A DNA stretch of 37,127 nucleotides from JAPUDQ01 sp049644865 (GCA_049644865.1 JBARSV010000008.1:1-37127); one strand, 5' to 3'; positions 1 through 8,174 are shown, counted from the first letter of the stretch. Program-made: numbers and translations. Notes: generated from the sequence alone by a model not told the origin.

Positions 1-2
1 GC

Positions 3-116
3 AAGCAGACAATCCGTCGTCGCCACCCCAAGAAGCAGACTTCCTGGCTGCGCAGAGGCTATGAGCAATTACAGCAAGCCACAGGTCCGATGATGTGGGG
101 TGAAGGTTGGAAGTGA
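3..116 (+). CDS. C-terminal fragment, possibly group II intron reverse transcriptase/maturase
   Basis: An open frame enters from the left edge and stops at 114-116, leaving 37 residues. The stretch RRRHPKKQTSWLRRGY resembles the RRHP-K-x-W-x-R-x-Y pattern near the C-terminus of group II intron-encoded proteins. The strongly basic composition fits an RNA- or DNA-binding tail. No intron domain V could be recognised in the 90 bases downstream, so the intron itself may be degraded or this may be another protein. The assignment rests on one short motif. Confidence 0.35.
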   Translation, partial: KQTIRRRHPKKQTSWLRRGYEQLQQATGPMMWGEGWK

Positions 117-209
117 GGGTGGTTCAGTTCGTCTAACGACATGATTCAAAAAAGCACCTTTAACAATGACTAGCGATATTACTAATGGGCAGCCAGAACG
201 GACACTTAT

Positions 210-422
210 TTAAGATTTAATCCGTAGCCAAAAATCTGTAATTGCTTGTTCGTCTATCACATCACTTAACTCCCATTTGTCATCATGATCAATGGGGTCA
301 TCGGATACGGCTTGCGTCAATTCGTCGCCATCATCAGTCACTGGACTAAGCTGCATGGGTTTGGACGCGCTCAGGTCAAGGTGCGGTAGGCTGATACGTG
401 GTGATTTGGGGATTTTAAGCAT
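210..422 (-). CDS. Small acidic hypothetical protein (70 aa)
   Basis: Not recognised. The first 20 residues are basic and proline-rich (MLKIPKSPRI), and the middle is acidic (DDGDE, DDPIDHDDK), so it is probably a soluble cytoplasmic protein. There is no signal peptide or membrane segment. An AGAGG lies about 17 bases before the ATG, rather far for a ribosome site, and an AT-rich TAATAT just upstream could be a -10 box. It stands alone, divergent from the deacetylase gene. It could be a chance frame. Confidence 0.4.
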   Translation of the reverse strand: MLKIPKSPRISLPHLDLSASKPMQLSPVTDDGDELTQAVSDDPIDHDDKWELSDVIDEQAITDFWLRIKS

Positions 423-482
423 ATTTGTGTTATCTGTTACCTCTTCATATTAGCATAAACTAGATGATATGTCAATCATACA

Positions 483-510
483 TTGCTTTATGTGATGTTT
501 GTGGTATGAT
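483..510 (+). promoter_or_regulatory. Promoter of the polysaccharide deacetylase gene
   Basis: TTGCTT (483-488) and TATGAT (505-510) are separated by 16 bases. Transcription would begin near 517, downstream of the first in-frame ATG at 464. This supports the GTG at 551 as the true start of the gene. Confidence 0.55.
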
Positions 511-550
511 TTACTCATCATTGCAGTCCCATCGAGAGAAACGAGTCGCA

Positions 551-1243
551 GTGAAGATCCTCATCAGTCGTATCGCGGCCGCTGTATCTGCCGCGCTCTT
601 CATCATCGTCGGCTTCGCCGTTCCAGCACAAGCCGCTGGTTACGACAGCCGTCGCGGACCCAACACGGGCTCTGCTGTTGTGCTGACTTACGACGATTGC
701 TACCCCTCACGGGCCGCCTTCGTCGAGCACGTGCTGGCGGCTGAACGCTTGGGAGTGGCCCTTGTGCTCGCACCTACTGGCGCGTGTGTTCGCAGGGGTG
801 TGTTCGATGTCGAGTTCGCGCGCGCTCACGGTCAGTGGGTCATCAACCACTCTGTGACACACCCAGACCTTCGTCGCTTGTCAACCAAGCGCATCCTGGC
901 CCAGCTCAGCGCGCCAGGCGTCGACAGCAACTACGGTCGACCACCCTACGGGGCCATGAATCAGAAGGTGCGCAAGGCCTACGCCGCCAAGGGCATGCTT
1001 CCCTGGCTGTGGACGGTGGACACCAATGATTGGCGACGAGGCAAGACCCAAGCGATCGTCGTCAACTACGTCATCACCACTGCCCGTGCAGGCGACACGG
1101 TCTTGGCACACATGCAGCACAAGTCTGCCAACCCGATCGCGCTCGGCCAGATCATCGCTGGTCTGGGCGCGCGGGGGCTACGAGTCTGTCCGATCACGAC
1201 CGTCCCCACCCCCGCCGTGATCCCCCTGGGGATGTGCGGCTGA
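551..1243 (+). CDS. Secreted polysaccharide deacetylase (NodB/CE4 family)
   Basis: This is a metal-dependent carbohydrate esterase that removes acetyl groups from cell-wall or capsular polysaccharide outside the cell. I chose GTG 551 because the product then begins MKILISRIAAAVSAALF, a classic signal peptide ending AQA-AG, and because the promoter lies downstream of earlier starts. All five CE4 motifs are visible: TYDD (catalytic Asp and metal Asp, about residues 46-49), HSVTH (metal histidines, about 100-104), RPPYG (about 130), DTNDW (about 157-161) and LAHMQH (about 185). Length 230 aa is normal for a single-domain enzyme. The gene is visibly richer in G+C than its neighbours and has its own promoter and hairpin, which suggests a transferred unit. 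The function class is secure; the substrate is unknown. Confidence 0.85.
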   Translation: MKILISRIAAAVSAALFIIVGFAVPAQAAGYDSRRGPNTGSAVVLTYDDCYPSRAAFVEHVLAAERLGVALVLAPTGACVRRGVFDVEFARAHGQWVINHSVTHPDLRRLSTKRILAQLSAPGVDSNYGRPPYGAMNQKVRKAYAAKGMLPWLWTVDTNDWRRGKTQAIVVNYVITTARAGDTVLAHMQHKSANPIALGQIIAGLGARGLRVCPITTVPTPAVIPLGMCG

Positions 1244-1254
1244 AGACTGATGAG

Positions 1255-1286
1255 ACGCCCAGCGCCCACTAACGGGCGCTGGGCGT
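1255..1286 (+). terminator. Perfect 13-bp hairpin after the deacetylase gene
   Basis: ACGCCCAGCGCCC (1255-1267) and its exact reverse complement (1274-1286) flank a 6-base loop. There is no T-tract. It begins 11 bases after the deacetylase stop and ends before the convergent peptidase gene, so it can serve both as a terminator and as a separator. Confidence 0.7.
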
Positions 1287-1288
1287 AA

Positions 1289-1669
1289 TCATTTCCAGTG
1301 AGCTTCGATAGCGTGTATCTGATCATGATCGAGGCCATAATAGTGCGCGATTTCGTGCCAGAGGGTGTGTTTGACTTGGGCGTACAGGCTCGTCTCATCG
1401 TGAGTCACGGCCAGTATCGGCAGTTTGAATAGTGTGATTTTGTCGGGCAATACCAGATTGTACCCTGCCCCGCGTCGTGGCAATGCTATTCCCTCATACA
1501 GCCCGAGCAGCAACTGGTCGCCACGAAGTTTCAGCGTACGAGCTTGCTCGGGCGTCGGTGCATCAGCATAGGTAATCGCAACATTATCGAGATGCTCCAT
1601 GTAGCGCCGTGGCATCTCGTCCATAGCACGAGCAATCATGCTCGCAAATTGTTCGTCTGGTATATCCAT
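1289..1669 (-). CDS. Zincin-like metallopeptidase (PF06262-type)
   Basis: A small (126 aa) soluble protein with HEIAHYYGLDH near the C-terminus (His105, Glu106, His109, His115). This matches the extended HExxHxxGxxH zinc motif of the zincin_1 family (formerly DUF1025). The N-terminal two thirds carry no recognisable domain, as is usual for the family. Cellular substrates of the family are not established. It is convergent with the deacetylase gene and divergent from the dehydrogenase/mutase fusion, so it is probably transcribed alone. Confidence 0.8.
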   Translation of the reverse strand: MDIPDEQFASMIARAMDEMPRRYMEHLDNVAITYADAPTPEQARTLKLRGDQLLLGLYEGIALPRRGAGYNLVLPDKITLFKLPILAVTHDETSLYAQVKHTLWHEIAHYYGLDHDQIHAIEAHWK

Positions 1670-1678
1670 GCCTTATTT

Positions 1679-1706
1679 GTAAACCGTAAACTGTAAATTG
1701 TAAATT
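1679..1706. repeat. Heptanucleotide repeat, 4 copies of GTAAA(C/T)(C/T)
   Basis: Four consecutive 7-mers: GTAAACC, GTAAACT, GTAAATT, GTAAATT. They lie in the divergent promoter region between the zincin gene and the dehydrogenase/mutase fusion. This is one of several period-7 arrays in the window with different unit sequences. Confidence 0.8.
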
Positions 1707-1743
1707 GCTTATGGTATTATCATGGTAATAGTATAAGCAGAGG

Positions 1744-3393
1744 GTGGGCACGACCGACATGGCAGTCATCGTTTTCTATGAAGCAACTAAGATGGATGAG
1801 CAACAGCTCACCGAAGGGTTGAAGGCAACTGATCACAAGTGGGATTTTGTGCGCGATACCATTAGCCTGCGCAATCTTGATGCTGACGCCGAAGTGATAT
1901 CGGTCTTTGTCGCAAGCGTTGTCACTCGCCAGATGATCGAGAAGATGCCGCGCCTGAAACTCATTGCCACGCGTAGCACCGGCTTTGACCATATCGACCT
2001 CGAAGCCGCCACCGCACGAGGGGTTACCGTCGTCAATGTCCCAACCTATGGAGAAAATACTGTCGCCGAAGCCGCCTTCTCACTCATGCTTGCCCTGACT
2101 CGCAAACTGATTCCGACGGTCAGCGCCACACGCAAAGGAACATTTATCGCCAGTGACCTCACCGGTGTCGATCTGAAGGGCCGCACCCTCGGCGTTATCG
2201 GCATGGGACACATCGGTCGCCATGTCGCCCATATCGCCAAAGGGTTTGAGATGAACGTCATCGCCTATGATGTCCACGAAGACGCCGAATTTGCCAAAAC
2301 GATGGGGCTCGAGTACGTCAGTTTCAATGCACTCCTCGAGCAAAGCGACATCATCACCCTCCACACGCCATTGCTGGCCGATAATTACCACCTCATCAAT
2401 GAAGCAACCATCGCTAAGATGAAAAAAGGTGCCATACTCATCAACACGGCTCGCGGTGAGCTCGTCGAAAATCGAGCCTTGATTCACGCTGTCAAAAGTG
2501 GCCGTCTTGCGGGGGCCGGTCTCGATACCATCGAAGGTGAGAAGCTCATCTTACAAAAAGGCATCCTCGGTGCTCTCGACAGCAGTTCTACCAGCCCAAC
2601 GACATTTGAACACGCCACCGAAGTCCACGCCATGCTGCAAATCCCCAATATCGTCATCACTCAGCATGCCGCATTCAACACCTCGGAGGCAATAGCGAGG
2701 ATCAACGATACGACCACACAAAACATCATCCGTTTTTGGTATGGCGAGACACCCAACAAAGTCGTCAGTCACTCGACAAGTGGCAAGTTGATTATTGTTC
2801 GCCACACCGAATCTGACTGGAACGCAGAGGGTCTCTGGACCGGTACGACCGATGTCCACCTGAGCAAAAAAGGCATGGATGATGCAGCCGCAATGGGTAA
2901 AAAATTACGCGATATTCATTTTGACTACGCCTACACATCACAACAAATTCGCTCTAACGAAACACTCGAAGCCATAAAAAATGCATCGGGTCAGATCGAT
3001 CTACATTCCGAATCAAGCGGTGCTATCAACGAACGTGATTACGGTGTCTACACAGGGATGAACAAAGACAAGGTTGCGGAAGCGATCGGCGAAAAAGCCT
3101 ATGATGAATTACGTCGTAGCTGGGATGGCCCCGTCGAAGGTGGAGAGGCGCTCAAAGATGTCTACGCTCGCGTCATACCATTCTACCTGCGTATCGTTCT
3201 ACCCCGCATACGCCATGGCCAAAATGTACTCATGGTGGCTCACGGTAATTCTATTCGTTCGCTTATGAAATATATCGAGAACATTTCCGATGCCAAGATT
3301 GGCGAGACCGAAATGCCCCAAGACGACGCTCTGGTTTACGAAGTCGACTTCGACGGACGCATGAAGCAAAAAGACGTCATCACATTAAAGTAA
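1744..3393 (+). CDS. Fusion: D-2-hydroxyacid (D-lactate) dehydrogenase + cofactor-dependent-type phosphoglycerate mutase
   Basis: One uninterrupted 549-residue frame holds two enzymes. Residues 1-340 are a D-isomer-specific 2-hydroxyacid dehydrogenase: NAD motif GMGHIGR (153-159), catalytic Arg in TARGE (237), Glu in DTIEGE (264-266) and His in ITQHAAF (308). The C-terminal extension resembles D-lactate dehydrogenases. Residues 348-549 are a histidine-phosphatase/dPGM domain: IVRHTES (His354), GTTDVHLSKKG, acid Glu in NERDYG (430) and second His in VAHGNS (500). The canonical RHG has become RHT. The two would interconvert 3- and 2-phosphoglycerate and reduce pyruvate to D-lactate, two steps of lower glycolysis and fermentation. 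A -10-like TATAAG (1732-1737) ends 6 bases before GTG 1744, suggesting a leaderless start; ATG 1759 is the alternative. Confidence 0.88.
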   Translation: MGTTDMAVIVFYEATKMDEQQLTEGLKATDHKWDFVRDTISLRNLDADAEVISVFVASVVTRQMIEKMPRLKLIATRSTGFDHIDLEAATARGVTVVNVPTYGENTVAEAAFSLMLALTRKLIPTVSATRKGTFIASDLTGVDLKGRTLGVIGMGHIGRHVAHIAKGFEMNVIAYDVHEDAEFAKTMGLEYVSFNALLEQSDIITLHTPLLADNYHLINEATIAKMKKGAILINTARGELVENRALIHAVKSGRLAGAGLDTIEGEKLILQKGILGALDSSSTSPTTFEHATEVHAMLQIPNIVITQHAAFNTSEAIARINDTTTQNIIRFWYGETPNKVVSHSTSGKLIIVRHTESDWNAEGLWTGTTDVHLSKKGMDDAAAMGKKLRDIHFDYAYTSQQIRSNETLEAIKNASGQIDLHSESSGAINERDYGVYTGMNKDKVAEAIGEKAYDELRRSWDGPVEGGEALKDVYARVIPFYLRIVLPRIRHGQNVLMVAHGNSIRSLMKYIENISDAKIGETEMPQDDALVYEVDFDGRMKQKDVITLK

Positions 3394-3394
3394 A

Positions 3395-3509
3395 CATATG
3401 TCATTTTACATAGGTCATCGATATGTCATATATCATTTGTCATTGGCTGCGACAGATAAATGACATACATCACCTGACCTATTTTTGACCTATGCGTCTA
3501 TGACATATG
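3395..3509. repeat. Long imperfect inverted repeat built of ATNNGTC-like units
   Basis: CATATGTCAT (3395-3404) pairs exactly with 3500-3509 and CATAGGTCA (3409-3417) with 3486-3494. The inner parts pair less well (GTCATT with AATGAC). The whole is about 115 bp, starts two bases after the stop of the dehydrogenase/mutase fusion, and contains ATATGTC/ATATATC/ATTTGTC units at 7-base spacing. It may act as terminator or be a small palindromic element. Confidence 0.65.
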
Positions 3510-3540
3510 GCATATCGACCGACGTGTGGTCCACCTCACA

Positions 3541-3589
3541 TTTCAATTTCCTTGCCATTTACTATTTGCCAATTACCATCTACCATCAA
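3541..3589. repeat. Degenerate heptanucleotide array (CCATTTA-like)
   Basis: Seven consecutive 7-mers, the clearest being CCATTTA, CTATTTG, CCAATTA, CCATCTA and CCATCAA (3555-3589). The array runs to within three bases of the next start codon, so it forms the upstream region of the neutral zinc metallopeptidase gene. Confidence 0.6.
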
Positions 3590-3592
3590 TGT

Positions 3593-4438
3593 ATGGCACT
3601 ATGGGATAATCTCGGTACAAGCGGTGACGTCGAAGACCGTCGCGGCATGGGCGGCGTGGGGTTGGGCGGCGGTTTGGTTGGGATTGTGCTGTTTCTGGCG
3701 CTCAGCTACATGGGAGTACAAGTCGACCCAGCCCTGCTCGACCAAGTAGCCGGCACAGTGACGCAATCAACGTTCTCAAACCAAGAGCAACCGAGCGAAT
3801 TTCAAGGCAAAGACAGCTACGAAACGTTTGTCTCGGCCGTCCTTGGCAGCACAAACGACTATTGGAAGTCGGCCTTTGCTGGTGAGCGAAAGTCCTACAC
3901 CGAACCGCGCCTAGTGCTGTTCCGTGACGCCACACAATCAGGCTGCGGTATCGCGACAACCCAAGTTGGGCCGCATTACTGTCCAGCCGATCAAACGATT
4001 TACCTTGATGAAACATTTTTTGACGTTCTCGTCCAACTTGGCGGCAGTAACGGTGACGTCGCTCAAGCTTATGTCATCGCCCATGAAGCGGGACACCATG
4101 CACAGCAAGAACTCGGCATTATGGATCGGGTGCAAAATAACGCCGACTACCAGCGTACTGGCGACAACAGCCTGAGCGTCAAGCTCGAGTTGCAAGCCGA
4201 CTGCTTCGCGGGACTATGGGCACATTCTCTGCGCGACCGCAACGTCTTCCAGCCCGGCGATATCGAGCAAGCTATCAAAGCTGCTGAGGCCGTCGGTGAT
4301 GACCGCATCCAGTCCAGCACCCAGGGCTCGATCAACCCCGAGACCTGGACCCACGGCTCATCCGCCGAACGAGTCAAGGCATTTAATGCGGGCTACGACT
4401 CTGGAAAATTGTCAGTCTGTCGCGACTATATTCAATAA
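3593..4438 (+). CDS. Neutral zinc metallopeptidase, YpfJ-like (PF04228)
   Basis: The frame opens earlier, but the family start (charged W-x-N... followed by VEDRRG) points to ATG 3593, giving 281 residues beginning MALWDNLG. After VEDRRGMGG comes one membrane segment (GGGLVGIVLFLALSYMGV, about 24-42), then an extracytoplasmic domain with CGIAT...YCP cysteines, the zinc motif AHEAGHHAQ (His164, Glu165, His168) and the distant ligand Glu in LELQADC (about 199). The C-terminal GSSAERVKAFNAGYDSG is typical of the family. It is probably membrane-anchored with the peptidase outside. No Shine-Dalgarno is visible; the upstream bases are the heptamer array. Physiological substrate unknown. Confidence 0.85.
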   Translation: MALWDNLGTSGDVEDRRGMGGVGLGGGLVGIVLFLALSYMGVQVDPALLDQVAGTVTQSTFSNQEQPSEFQGKDSYETFVSAVLGSTNDYWKSAFAGERKSYTEPRLVLFRDATQSGCGIATTQVGPHYCPADQTIYLDETFFDVLVQLGGSNGDVAQAYVIAHEAGHHAQQELGIMDRVQNNADYQRTGDNSLSVKLELQADCFAGLWAHSLRDRNVFQPGDIEQAIKAAEAVGDDRIQSSTQGSINPETWTHGSSAERVKAFNAGYDSGKLSVCRDYIQ

Positions 4439-4504
4439 TCACTACTGACAACAAATCCAATTTATTCACTGTATTTTTTGCTGAGAAACGCGTATGATGC
4501 AGAT

Positions 4505-5170
4505 ATGGATAACGCATCACTCTCACGCACACTTGCGGGCGTCGGTGTCATTGGACTCGGCGTGGTAGCGGCTCTGGGCAGCCTCGGTCTTATCAACGTT
4601 TCGTCATTATGGGACGCCTGGTGGCCAGTCTTGCTGGTCGCGATCGGTGGACTCATGTTGCTTGCCAACCCGCGCAATTGGGGCTGGCCGGCCGTCTTTA
4701 TCGTGTTTGGCGCCTCAGCGCTCATACGAACCCTCGGGTTCAATGCCGACTTCAACCCATTTAGCTTATTTTGGCCAGTCGTGCTGATCGTCCTCGGTAT
4801 CTCCCTGCTCCGTCCCAAAGACACATCGATCAAAAACACCACCAATGACGAAGACGTCTTCGCTATGCTCGGTGGAACTAGCAGTCGCAACACCAGCAAA
4901 GACTATCACGGTGGTAAGATCACGGCGATTATGGGTGGTATCGAGCTTGATCTGCGAGAAGCAGTCATCAAGAAACAAGCGGTGCTCAACGTCACGGCTT
5001 TTTGGGGTGGCGTCGAGGTAAAAGTTCCAAACACATGGGTTGTCAAAAACAAGATGAACGCGGTACTCGGCGGCACCGAGATCAAGGCAAACAACATCAG
5101 CAAAGCCGGCGCACCTGTGCTCATACTGACCGGCGATGCAATCATGGGCGGCGTCGAGGTAAAATACTAG
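4505..5170 (+). CDS. LiaF-like membrane protein (cell-envelope stress family)
   Basis: 221 residues. The N-terminal half has about four membrane segments (LAGVGVIGLGVVAALG, WWPVLLVAIGGLMLLA, WGWPAVFIVFGASALI, LFWPVVLIVLGISLL), with the WP-V-LI pattern of LiaF/DUF5668 proteins. The C-terminal half is a beta-rich soluble domain with repeated GG motifs (AMLGGTSSRN, AIMGGIELDLR, FWGGVEVKVP, AVLGGTEIKA, IMGGVEVKY) typical of the LiaF C-terminal domain. In Firmicutes, LiaF restrains the LiaRS envelope-stress system; no two-component genes are seen here, so the role is unknown. TATGAT (4493-4498) ends six bases before the ATG, giving a leaderless mRNA. Confidence 0.8.
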   Translation: MDNASLSRTLAGVGVIGLGVVAALGSLGLINVSSLWDAWWPVLLVAIGGLMLLANPRNWGWPAVFIVFGASALIRTLGFNADFNPFSLFWPVVLIVLGISLLRPKDTSIKNTTNDEDVFAMLGGTSSRNTSKDYHGGKITAIMGGIELDLREAVIKKQAVLNVTAFWGGVEVKVPNTWVVKNKMNAVLGGTEIKANNISKAGAPVLILTGDAIMGGVEVKY

Positions 5171-5190
5171 CCCGCGATATTTAAAACGCT

Positions 5191-5226
5191 GTTTACTTTT
5201 TTTGACGATCGTCCACAAAAGTAAAC
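5191..5226. terminator. Nested hairpin after the LiaF-like gene
   Basis: GTTTACTTTT (5191-5200) pairs with AAAAGTAAAC (5217-5226). The loop itself contains the perfect palindrome GACGATCGTC (5204-5213). The first arm ends in seven T residues, so it could terminate the upstream gene. Confidence 0.5.
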
Positions 5227-5285
5227 ACCAATTGACGCTGACAATGGTAGCAAAGGCATACTGCTTACGCTATACTTTATAGCAG

Positions 5286-7049
5286 ATGGCACATCAGGTG
5301 AAAAAGAATTTGGGCGCTATACTTCGCCGTGGCGGCGTGGAATTTCGTGTCTGGGCACCGTTTGCCCAAGGCGTCGCGGTCGCCACGCCATTTGTCGGCC
5401 ATGACCTCAGCAACCAAGTCGCCATGCAGTCCGAAAATGACGGCTATTGGTCTGTGTTTATTGACGGAGCCGAGGCCGGCCAAACATACAAATACCTGAT
5501 AGACACTGGTAGCGAGATCCTTCACCGCAACGACCCACGGGCCCGCGCCCTCACAAGCTCAGAAAATGGCGACAGCATCATCGTGGCCAACGATTTTGAT
5601 TGGGGCGACGACCTCTTCATGCCGATTCCGCGCGAAGAACACATTATTTATGAGATGCACATCGGCACCTTCAACCGCCCCGACGCCGCCACCCAGGGCA
5701 CATTTGACGACGCTATAGAAAAGCTCGATTACTTGGTCGACCTGGGCATCAATATGATCGAACTCATGCCGGTCACGTCGCTCGCCTTCTCCCAGGGCTG
5801 GGGCTACAACGTCCGCGATATCTTCTCAATCGAAAACAGTTACGGCGGCCGGCACGGCCTGATGACATTTGTGCGTGCCTGCCATGAGCGTGGCATCGGC
5901 GTGATTGCCGATGTGGTGTACAACCATTTTATGAGCGAAACGCTCTGGCAATTCGACGGCTGGCGCCAAAACGACGACAGCGGCGGTATTTATTTCTACG
6001 GCGACGACCGCGGCCACACACCATGGGGTGCGCGGCCTGACTATGGCCGGCCCGAGGTCAAACAATTTATCCTCGACAATGTCGTCATGTGGCTCAACGA
6101 ATTCCGTCTCGACGGCCTGCGCCTCGACTCGACGTCGTACCTGCGCAACAAAGCCGGAAGTGAAGACCTAAGTCAAGATATCGCTGAGGCCTGGACCCTG
6201 CTCGGCGATATCACTACGCTCGGCCATAAAGTTCGTCCTGGCAGCATACTAATTGCTGAGGATACTTCAAGTAATACCTATATCACCCGATCAACCCACG
6301 ACGGGGGTGCCGGTTTCGACGCCCAATGGGCCTTACCCTTCCCCAACGCCATTCGTTGGGCATTTGGCCTCGAAGCGCCGTATCCGGCTAACATGATTGA
6401 ACAAATAATGTACAAATACAACGGCGACGCCTGGCAGCGCGTTATCTTTAGCGACTCGCACGACACGGCCGCCAATGGCCACGTCCGGCTCAACGCCGCC
6501 GTGTCACCGACTGATGCCGGCAGTCTACTCGCCCGCCAGCAAACCTTGATCGCCAGCGCCCTCGCCCTGACGGCGCCAGGGATTCCCTTGCTGCTACAGG
6601 GTCAAGAATTTATGCAAGAAGGCGCTTTCAACGATTGGAAGGAACTCGAGTGGGACAAAGCCGAACGCTTCGCTGGCATCGTCCAGGCGCATCGCGACCT
6701 TATCGACCTGCGGCTCAATCGACGCGGCACGACGCGCGGACTACTCGGACAATCAGTCGCGATTTTTCATAATAATCCCGCGAACCATGTCATAGGCTAC
6801 CACCGCTGGGACCAAGGTGGACCACGAGACGATGTCTTGGTACTCGTCAATTTTAGCGACCAGCATTTCGACAGCTATGATGTCGTATTGCCACGAACGG
6901 GCAATTGGCAAGTTCGATTCAATTCAAGTTGGCGCGGTTACAACGAAGAGTTCCATGAGATTCTCATTGATAGTCTACAGACTGACGAGTCAAATCGTGC
7001 ATCACTCTCCTTACCCCGACGGAGCGTACTCATCTTTTCGCAAGACTAG
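5286..7049 (+). CDS. GH13 alpha-glucan enzyme, branching-enzyme/TreZ-like
   Basis: 587 residues. An N-terminal CBM48-like domain (VEFRVWAPFAQGV, about 18-100) is followed by a GH13 (beta/alpha)8 barrel: region I DVVYNH (209-214), region II GLRLD with nucleophile Asp281, region III IAED with acid Glu325, region IV FSDSHD with Asp393, then a C-terminal beta domain. All three catalytic acids are present. Architecture and the YEMHIGTF / ELMPVT motifs resemble 1,4-alpha-glucan branching enzyme (GlgB) and maltooligosyl-trehalose trehalohydrolase (TreZ); I cannot choose between them, and no other glycogen or trehalose gene lies nearby. Promoter elements TTGACG (5232) and CATACT (5258), or TATACT (5271-5276) close to the ATG, are visible; there is no Shine-Dalgarno. 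Confidence 0.8.
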   Translation: MAHQVKKNLGAILRRGGVEFRVWAPFAQGVAVATPFVGHDLSNQVAMQSENDGYWSVFIDGAEAGQTYKYLIDTGSEILHRNDPRARALTSSENGDSIIVANDFDWGDDLFMPIPREEHIIYEMHIGTFNRPDAATQGTFDDAIEKLDYLVDLGINMIELMPVTSLAFSQGWGYNVRDIFSIENSYGGRHGLMTFVRACHERGIGVIADVVYNHFMSETLWQFDGWRQNDDSGGIYFYGDDRGHTPWGARPDYGRPEVKQFILDNVVMWLNEFRLDGLRLDSTSYLRNKAGSEDLSQDIAEAWTLLGDITTLGHKVRPGSILIAEDTSSNTYITRSTHDGGAGFDAQWALPFPNAIRWAFGLEAPYPANMIEQIMYKYNGDAWQRVIFSDSHDTAANGHVRLNAAVSPTDAGSLLARQQTLIASALALTAPGIPLLLQGQEFMQEGAFNDWKELEWDKAERFAGIVQAHRDLIDLRLNRRGTTRGLLGQSVAIFHNNPANHVIGYHRWDQGGPRDDVLVLVNFSDQHFDSYDVVLPRTGNWQVRFNSSWRGYNEEFHEILIDSLQTDESNRASLSLPRRSVLIFSQD

Positions 7050-7083
7050 TCCCTCCCTATACATACTGCCTACGTAGCGCACT

Positions 7084-7893
7084 CTAGTGTGAAATCTGCT
7101 TCATAATCTCACGTACAACCGCTGGTACATATCGCCCCATTATCTCATGACCTACCAAAATCCGAGCTAGCGTCACCCGCGAATTTGCTTTCGCAATTGT
7201 CTTTAGATTGCGATCGATCACCAACGGGTCAAGTGAGCCGTAAATTATTGTGATTGGTTTATCGATATATCGCACATCGTCAAATGCCGTTTGACTCATA
7301 ATACTACTTTTCAATGTCGCAATATAACTTGCTACATTGTCGGCGGTGACGTTAAACGCCTTATTGACCAATTTATAGCGTGTCGCAAGCCTGCTCAGTT
7401 TTACAAAATCTTCTTCGCGCAGTTCAACCTGAGAAAACAGTGTTTGTAGCACGCGATCAGCATTGGGCAGACGGCCGTCGCGGTCGGGATTATAAAACGG
7501 CGGGCTACATAGCACCAATGAACGCACTAACAGCGGGTAGCGTGTCGCAATCTCCACCGCCACGAGTGCGCCAAGCGAATGACCAACGATAACCAACTGC
7601 TGCTTAGGGGCAAATGTTAGCAATGTTGCAACGATCGATCGGGCCTGTTCATGTGCGCTGTACTTTGCCCATTCTGGCCGTGGCGATTCACCAAATCCCA
7701 GCAGGTCAATCGACAATATCGAGACGCTGTCTGGTAAGCGATCGATAACATCGCGCCATTCGGCGCCGCTACTGCCAATCCCATGTAAAAACAGTAGCGT
7801 TGCCTGCGGTTTTTTGACCTGGCGCGCTACTCGTACATGAAGCCGATAGGGTATCCGTAAGTAGCGGTGCAAGACAGTGTCACGCATCGTCAC
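7084..7893 (-). CDS. Alpha/beta hydrolase
   Basis: 269 residues of the alpha/beta-hydrolase fold. It shows the oxyanion HGIGSSG (37-43), the nucleophile elbow GHSLG (Ser106), a catalytic Asp in YGSLDPLV and the catalytic His in VGHEIM near the end. It is cytoplasmic, without a signal peptide. The GTG start overlaps the stop of the rhodanese gene (GTGA), so the two are translationally coupled; ATG two codons in is an alternative. The sequence does not reveal the substrate. Confidence 0.85.
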   Translation of the reverse strand: MTMRDTVLHRYLRIPYRLHVRVARQVKKPQATLLFLHGIGSSGAEWRDVIDRLPDSVSILSIDLLGFGESPRPEWAKYSAHEQARSIVATLLTFAPKQQLVIVGHSLGALVAVEIATRYPLLVRSLVLCSPPFYNPDRDGRLPNADRVLQTLFSQVELREEDFVKLSRLATRYKLVNKAFNVTADNVASYIATLKSSIMSQTAFDDVRYIDKPITIIYGSLDPLVIDRNLKTIAKANSRVTLARILVGHEIMGRYVPAVVREIMKQISH

Positions 7894-8174
7894 CGTTCGA
7901 GCAGCCGTGCAACATGATGTTCATTAATGCCGTTAGTAATATTGGTGAAACCATGCATGCGCAGAAACTGCATGACAGTATTGGAACGTTGGCCACTGCG
8001 GCAATAGACGATAATAGGCTGGTCGTGCGTGACATCACTCAACTGGGGTGGCAACGTACCATGCATGAATTGCATGGTTGAGATATTGATCGCACCTGTC
8101 ACGTGACTCTGAGCATATTCGGACGGTTCGCGCGTATCGATAATCATGAGTCGCCAGCTCGTCTTACCTGTCAT
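7890..8174 (-). CDS. Single-domain rhodanese-like protein
   Basis: 94 residues: IIDTREPSEYAQSHVTGAINI, then IVYCRSGQRS with the active-site Cys58 and a full six-residue loop, then the usual C-terminal helix region. Such proteins carry persulfide sulfur between donors and acceptors. The ATG overlaps the end of ileS by 11 bases and has AAGGAG four bases upstream, so it is translated from the ileS transcript. Confidence 0.88.
   Translation of the reverse strand: MTGKTSWRLMIIDTREPSEYAQSHVTGAINISTMQFMHGTLPPQLSDVTHDQPIIVYCRSGQRSNTVMQFLRMHGFTNITNGINEHHVARLLER

Noticed and set aside
117..209. Group II intron domain V/VI downstream of the possible maturase tail
   Set aside because: No 34-nt domain V hairpin with AGC or CGC catalytic triad could be found.
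464..550. N-terminal extension of the deacetylase from ATG 464
   Set aside because: The predicted promoter lies within it and the signal peptide begins cleanly at GTG 551.
2770..2800. Frameshift or missed stop joining two separate genes (dehydrogenase and mutase)
   Set aside because: The frame is open throughout, the linker is short, and neither a ribosome site nor a start codon in suitable context lies at the start of the mutase domain.
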